This document shows positions 23,801-29,003 of a DNA stretch of 29,003 nucleotides, one piece after another. The notes under the pieces are model-generated. The model was not told the origin of the DNA. It saw only the letters and a list, made by a program, of their open reading frames with translations, and did not search any database. Source of the stretch: Conidiobolus incongruus B7586 (taxonomy: Eukaryota; Entomophthoromycota; Entomophthoromycetes; Entomophthorales; Conidiobolaceae). Positions within the stretch are counted from its first letter, which is position 1; each line of letters begins with the position of its first letter. The translations under genes were made by a program, and so were the position numbers. The stretch is taken from assembly GCA_000697335.1 (NCBI GenBank), contig JNEM01015514.1:1-29003 (forward strand), read 5' to 3'.

Positions 23801-24574
23801 ATATATTAAAGATCAAACTTAGATTAGTTAATTAAAATATACAATAAATAACTTATAATTTAATAAAAACTCTAAATAATGAGTAACTATAATTAAATAA
23901 AAATAATTAAAATATCATTAAAAAAATTTATATTTAATTATTATAATTAATAAATCTTAAATTTTCTTATTTTATCTTTTATTAAAAAATAAAATAAAAT
24001 ATTAAAATAGTCTTTTTGATATATTTTATTAAATAAAAAAATACAAGGCTTTTTTGTTTAATTCCTAAAGTTAAATTAACCAATAAATATTTTATATTGA
24101 TTTTTTAAATAAAATTATTTTTAATTAATATTCTTATTATAATCTATAAATACCTATTATATTATATTATATAATAGATTTAAAATATATAAATCCAAAG
24201 TTATAAAAGATTTTCTATATAAAAAATTAAAACCATACCATGTTTAATATATTTACTAGATTATAAATTATATTATTTTAATTATTTTAGGTAATTTAAC
24301 AATATATCTATAAGAAAAATAATTTTTGTAAATATATTAATTTAGTTAATAAAACAATAATATTATGATATGTAATTAATTTTTATAAAATTATTTATAA
24401 AAATAATTTTTTTAATTTTGATTTTAAAATTTTACCATTACTTTATTTTTATACCAATAGTTCTTTAAATTATACAAAAAATTAGAGCTGATAAACTCTA
24501 CTAATTTCTCTCAGGAGATAATTTACATTAAAAAATAGTTTCAACCCAAAAAAATGATAAAACTATTAATTAAA
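20895..24574. other. 3.7-kb AT desert
   Basis: The most AT-rich part of the window, nearly all A/T with dense stops in six frames and many poly-A/T and AT-dinucleotide tracts. I see no gene, RNA gene or end-repeats of a mobile element. A lone CACGTG E-box at 22043-22048 stands out but has no neighbouring gene. Confidence 0.7.
21821..21840. repeat. TAATAT hexamer microsatellite
   Basis: About three copies of the hexamer TAATAT/ATTAAT within the AT desert; simple low-complexity sequence. Confidence 0.5.
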
Positions 24575-24580
24575 TTTATT
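24575..24580 (-). terminator. Candidate poly(A) signal of the SulP transporter gene
   Basis: AATAAA on the minus strand, 12 nt after the stop codon at 24593-24595. Close spacing and AT-rich surroundings make this tentative. Confidence 0.35.
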
Positions 24581-24592
24581 GATGAAGAAGAA

Positions 24593-26656
24593 TTAACCTA
24601 AAATGCATTCAATAGCTTTACCAACTGTGCTATGGAGTAAATTGCCTCGGACACATTTCTCTTTCTTGATATCATTATTTTCAACAACAACTGAGCCAAT
24701 GAGGCCACTTTGTGTCAGTTTATGGATGAGCACAGGGTCATTCGTGACAAAATAGAGGTCGAAACCTGGACACTCCGTAGTTTGACTACTTTCCTCATCA
24801 ACACATTTCACTTCAATGATGTTGTTGTAGCCGGCGTATGTCGCACATCGCTCCTTAAAATCTATGAGCCCTTGGAGGCCGGAAGCATCGATGCGATTCA
24901 CTCCAGTCATATCGAGCACTACAGCAACGAGTGGAGGAAGTTGGTTTGCAGGAACCGGAGGGTTTCCTGATTTTTTACTACGCATCAAGCGGAGTGCTTC
25001 GCCCTTTGCATTCAAATCATCCGACCAGGACTGGTTTTTGGGGTCCTGAGGTGCAGCTTTGGATATAGTTTCTTCTAATATCACATTCATCATGGAGTTT
25101 TTCAGGTATTCAATGTTGGGAAACAAAATCGATTCTTTGGGTCTGAAAATGAGCACACCAGGGAATGGACTCTCCGTTGCAAAATCAGCATTTTTCCGAT
25201 CTACGTAATGATCATTGTTATTAATAACTTTGTACAACACCGCTAATTGAGGGTGAGCAATTCTGACAATCAAGATAAAGAAACTGAGACCTAAAGAGAT
25301 ATAGATACCCAATTGACTACCACCAAAGAATGTAGTTAGAAGACAGATCATTGACAAGCCGAAGTCCATCTTGTCCATTTTAAATAAGGTTTTCGCAGTA
25401 TGGAAGCTCATAATCAATTTCTTGGCAGCAATCACGATCATTGCAGCCAATGTCGGTAGAGGTACGTAACTGAATACTGGAGTGAGGAAAAGCACGGCAA
25501 TAATTACAACAATTCCCGTGAAACCACCCGCCAAAGGAGTCTTAGCTCCCGCCCGATTCTGAACCACACATCGACACAATCCTCCAGTGCCGGGGAATGC
25601 AGAAAAGAAGGATCCAGCAAAGTTGGCCATTCCTAAGCCGACCATTTCCTGACTAACAGATATTGAATAACCACCCGCCTTAGAAAAAGTTTTAGCTACT
25701 GCTAAATTTTCCAAAAGCATGATAGCAGTGATGGGTATAGCATAAGGGAAAACAATGACCCAAAGGTTGTGATCCATGGAAGGAGGAGCGACATGGATGC
25801 CAGATCTCAACTCACCAACGAGATTCATGTCGAGTTCGGGGTGAGCCAACTTGACGAGGAACGCGATCAAAGTGAATAAAATCACAGTGATGGCAAAGCT
25901 ACCAATGGACAGGAATTGGAAGAATCTGAACCTGTTCCCAAACTTTTGGGACAGAAACCCGACAATGAGCAAGAAGGTTAGGCTGCAGAGTCCCAGTACA
26001 AGATTTACCCAGTTAATGTGCTTGGCGTTTTCAAATAGTCCCTGAAAGATTTCGATGGTTGGTGCGTGAGTGTTCACATTAGGAATACCTAATAATCCGG
26101 CTACTTGAGTTAATATGATTGTGAATGCTGAGCCTGTTGTGAACCCAAGGATCACAGGATTGGAAATAAACTCCATAATAAATCCTAACCTTAATACTCC
26201 AAGTATAATCGCTAGAATACCACAGATTGCACACAATACTGGAGCGATTTGTATACCTGTGTAATCTGTTCTATCTTTAATATCTTCTATAGCATGCCCT
26301 ATCATTAGCGAAAGTACTGCGGTAGGCCCGATCGATGTCTCACGACAAGTACCGAAGAACGAATATGCGATACCACCTACCAGAGACGCATAGAGTGCAT
26401 ACTCCGAGCTGAGCCCTGTGAGCTTTGCATAAGCAAGAGCTTGCGGTACAATCATTGTACCAACAGTCACCCCAGCCATAAGATCACCAGCCAGCCAAGA
26501 TATATTGTACCTGGGCAGCCACGAAATTGAAGGCACAAGAGATTTCAGATAGGGTCCAAATTTCCTTTTGACTCTCCTGCCCTGATGTCGCGTATTCTGT
26601 CTCGTAATACGTACAGCTTCCTCCACTTGAGGACGATATTCTTCAATGTGCAGCAT
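24593..26656 (-). CDS. SulP/SLC26-family sulfate (anion) transporter with STAS domain
   Basis: A 687-aa plasma-membrane anion permease of the SulP family, uninterrupted by introns. A basic cytosolic N-terminus (1-50) precedes the membrane domain (about 55-470), which starts with the family signature AGVTVGTMIVPQALAYAKLTGL, SSEYALYASLVGGIAYSFFGT and the TM3 half-helix region ETSIGPTAVLSLM. The second substrate-site region reads NFAGSFFSAFPGTGGLCR then NRAGAKTPLAG (residues ~345-377), where most family members have GSFSR rather than GGLCR. The C-terminal STAS domain (about 495-687) is split by an Asn/Ser/Lys-rich loop and contains VVLDMTGVNRIDASGLQGL. The hallmarks and length fit fungal sulfate permeases and SLC26A11-like proteins. 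Sulfate is the likeliest substrate, but the altered TM10 site leaves oxalate, chloride or molybdate possible. No stops or shifts; it looks functional. Confidence 0.94.
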   Translation of the reverse strand: MLHIEEYRPQVEEAVRITRQNTRHQGRRVKRKFGPYLKSLVPSISWLPRYNISWLAGDLMAGVTVGTMIVPQALAYAKLTGLSSEYALYASLVGGIAYSFFGTCRETSIGPTAVLSLMIGHAIEDIKDRTDYTGIQIAPVLCAICGILAIILGVLRLGFIMEFISNPVILGFTTGSAFTIILTQVAGLLGIPNVNTHAPTIEIFQGLFENAKHINWVNLVLGLCSLTFLLIVGFLSQKFGNRFRFFQFLSIGSFAITVILFTLIAFLVKLAHPELDMNLVGELRSGIHVAPPSMDHNLWVIVFPYAIPITAIMLLENLAVAKTFSKAGGYSISVSQEMVGLGMANFAGSFFSAFPGTGGLCRCVVQNRAGAKTPLAGGFTGIVVIIAVLFLTPVFSYVPLPTLAAMIVIAAKKLIMSFHTAKTLFKMDKMDFGLSMICLLTTFFGGSQLGIYISLGLSFFILIVRIAHPQLAVLYKVINNNDHYVDRKNADFATESPFPGVLIFRPKESILFPNIEYLKNSMMNVILEETISKAAPQDPKNQSWSDDLNAKGEALRLMRSKKSGNPPVPANQLPPLVAVVLDMTGVNRIDASGLQGLIDFKERCATYAGYNNIIEVKCVDEESSQTTECPGFDLYFVTNDPVLIHKLTQSGLIGSVVVENNDIKKEKCVRGNLLHSTVGKAIECILG

Positions 26657-27307
26657 GATTATAAAATATTAAATACAATAAAATTATATAAAAATGAGTC
26701 TAATACACTACAAAATATTGAAGTCTATCAGTCTCAAAGACAAATTACTGAAATATATATATAAAAGATCCAAAATAAATAAATAATCCAACACTGAGGA
26801 TTGCCACCACTTTTCCAAAGCGATTAAATCAAACCAAAGTTGCTTAAGTGATAATGAGTTTGAAAAAGTTTTGAATTTTTGGCTAAATCAATTTCAAATT
26901 TTAACTTGTTAGAAAATTTGTAAATTTGCAAAAGCTCAAAGATTATTTTAATATAAAAAAGTGAAAATTAGGAGCTCTTTAACGACTTAGTTGCCCTTAT
27001 ATATAAGTGTACTTTACATTCGGAATTTATGCCAACTCACTTAAATATACACTTTAACTATCAATTTATTAGTGTGAAATCATCAATTAGGAAATTTTTT
27101 GGATTTGTTGGTAATATCTTTTCATTAATTAAATTGGGACTAAATTATTGGTCTTGGTGGGTTAACCAACCCTGGGGAATAGGTGCTAATTGATTATGGA
27201 TTGGCGGTTTTCAACTAATCTCGAGGCAATTTCTAATATTTGGAGAGCCGATTAGTTCCATTAGATCTGTGTAGCTTGATCTTCGATAGGGTTGTTGTTT
27301 ATATTGG
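26657..27307 (-). promoter_or_regulatory. Promoter and ATG-free 5' leader of the SulP gene
   Basis: On the minus strand the 360 nt upstream of the start (26657-27016) contain no ATG. A TATA-type palindrome (TTATATATAA, 26997-27006) lies about 340 bp upstream of the start. Further upstream a GC-richer patch has four CCAAT boxes in the minus orientation, at 27133-27137, 27147-27151, 27200-27204 and 27303-27307. An 8-bp palindrome GGTTAACC sits near 27160-27167. The arrangement mirrors that of the Grainyhead gene: CCAAT cluster, TATA, long ATG-free leader. Transcription start is inferred. Confidence 0.5.
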
Positions 27308-29003
27308 CTGGTTGGAATGTTAATTAAATAATAGGTTAATTAACCTATTTGAATTCTTAAACAAGTCATCCAATTCTCAGCTACTAGTTGCATTAATATT
27401 TTAAGAATTAACAATATTCCTAATCCCATTGTAAGGCAATCACCACTATAGGCAACCAACAAAAATTTTATAACTTAACCCAAGTACCAAAACTTAAGGA
27501 TTATTGATTATACTAAATTTACAAATTAGATATTTATCAAATCCCTCATTCACAGTATTAATTTACCTAAATTGCAGACAAATATCTTAATATGTTCCAC
27601 TTAATTTGCCAGTTTGGTAACTTGTATCAATATAAAAATTTTAATTGTTTGTTGAGAATTGTAAAATGAATTGAATTAATTAATTGACTAAATTTTAAGT
27701 AAATTTAGTTATTGATTACTTGGTGTTAGATAATTTATATTAAATTTTATTTAATTTTTCTTCTGTAATTGATTATATTGGAGGATGCCTAATAGATTCA
27801 ATGTTAAATTATGCATTTTCGTATTAATACTGTCAATATAATAATGTTACACAATATTTCAAGAAAATAGATCAGTCAGCGTTAAACCATTATCTGTAGT
27901 AATGCTGGAGTTTGGTTAATGCTTTGTCGTCTGAATATAATCTCGATCTATGATTAATTGAAGCTGTATTTTTAGATCTGGTTTCCAGTGGCCATGTCAC
28001 TTTAAAGAAAGGATATAATCAAAATTATTTTTAAGGGTTTTCATAATTGAGCTATTTGTGTAATTATATCGGAAAAAACTCTAAAAAATATTTTATCTCA
28101 ATCCATTTCACTTTTCAGATTTTTACTCCAATAATAACAATATTCTCTCATCATCACATCCTAAAATATATTAGTGCATTAATAATTATTTTTTAACTAA
28201 TTAAAATCAAAATCTTGACAAATTCGAGAATTCAAACTCTGGCATGAATTCACTTCAAGTCAGCTAAATTATATCACATTGTAATACATTTCTACTAATG
28301 TCAATTTGTTCTATCTGAAATGTATATCTTGAGACATTTAAAGTCTATAATGTTATCCTTTATCTATATTTCAACCGATTTTGGTTATCACTGTGATTAT
28401 CAAAATGGTAACCATAGTCAATCATGAAAATATCCAAGGTTAATCTTAACCGAATGAATGGCAAAATTTATAATTTATTGCTGTATTGTACCAGTTATTG
28501 GTCTTCGTATCGCTTAGTCAGGTTTCATTTTAATTTGGTTATAAATATCAAGGAAGAAAAAGGTTATATTATGTATCTAAATATAAAGAACTATCTATTG
28601 TTATCCAATGATTGATATAATTAAAATTTTCTAGTATGTTTCTTGTTAACTTAGAACCATTAATTAATCATTTTTGAGGTTAATCTAACATCTACTAAAT
28701 TTTAAATATAATAATTGATTCAATTTCTATTTTGTTTGAAAAACAATAATAATTTATGATATATCAAAATTAATTATAATTAAGTAATCATTTCATTATT
28801 TTTGAACACAAAGATTTTTTTCAATAATTTCACTTTAATATCAAAATATAATATTATTTTTGTGTTAATTATAATAATTGAATATAATTTAAATTTTGAA
28901 TATTTATAATAATATGATAATATTTCTATCTATAAAATATTATATTTTATTCAATTATCTTTAATTTAATAAAATGCCAAATTTATATAATAATGATAAT
29001 ATA
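27308..29003. other. AT-rich spacer with a faint coding-like patch
   Basis: No gene supported. Around 27860-28031 the sequence is less AT-rich and the plus strand shows two short open stretches in one frame separated by a TGA, the second reading LIEAVFLDLVSSGHVTL. The minus strand is also open there, so neither is convincing. The 63-codon frame at 28424-28615 (+) is Asn/Ile/Leu/Tyr-rich, shows no domain and fits chance in AT-rich DNA. Confidence 0.5.

Noticed and set aside
27029-27193. 54-codon plus-strand frame starting at ATG 27029, followed by more open sequence after a TGA
   Set aside because: It overlaps the inferred SulP promoter, has no recognised domain, and the opposite strand is equally open. 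Frames of this length occur by chance in this window.
28424-28615. 63-codon plus-strand frame
   Set aside because: Low-complexity Asn/Ile/Leu/Tyr-rich sequence without domain, promoter or splice context; expected by chance.

Overview
The window looks like nuclear DNA of an early-diverging fungus. Genes are short-intron (46-66 nt, GT...AG), promoters carry TATA and CCAAT boxes, and moderately GC-rich exons sit in extremely AT-rich spacers. A complete Grainyhead/CP2 factor, an ALG-2-like penta-EF-hand protein and a cytosolic-type TyrRS fit fungi. The mitochondrial protease OMA1 argues against the AT-rich anaerobic Neocallimastigomycota, which lack classical mitochondria. An Entomophthoromycotina-type genome (Conidiobolus-like) is my best guess, inferred from composition and gene content only.

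Layout. 1-4.5 kb: AT-rich spacer without a convincing gene. 4.55-7.4 kb: CCAAT/TATA promoter, long ATG-free leader and a two-exon Grainyhead-like transcription factor (+). 7.4-9.66 kb: spacer. 9.66-10.68 kb: a decayed JMJD5/KDM8-like JmjC hydroxylase gene (-), not visible as one open frame but clear by motif order. 10.97-11.06 kb: intron-containing tRNA-Tyr(GTA) (-) with a T6 terminator. 11.29-12.45 kb: OMA1 (+), four exons, with one unresolved exon junction. 12.65-13.88 kb: tyrosyl-tRNA synthetase (-), two exons, convergent with OMA1. 15.89-16.75 kb: single-exon GATA factor (-). 19.97-20.89 kb: five-exon penta-EF-hand protein (+). 20.9-24.59 kb: AT-rich desert. 24.59-26.66 kb: single-exon SulP/SLC26 anion transporter with a STAS domain (-), followed upstream by an ATG-free leader, TATA and CCAAT cluster to about 27.3 kb. 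27.3-29.0 kb: spacer with one faint coding-like patch.

The genes are unrelated housekeeping and regulatory loci and no operon-like logic is expected. The one functional coincidence is that tRNA-Tyr and its cognate synthetase lie about 1.6 kb apart. I see no CRISPR array, no intact mobile element and no clearly new multi-gene system. The most informative discovery is the hidden JMJD5-like pseudogene, whose decay includes several C-to-T type changes and loss of two of the three iron ligands.
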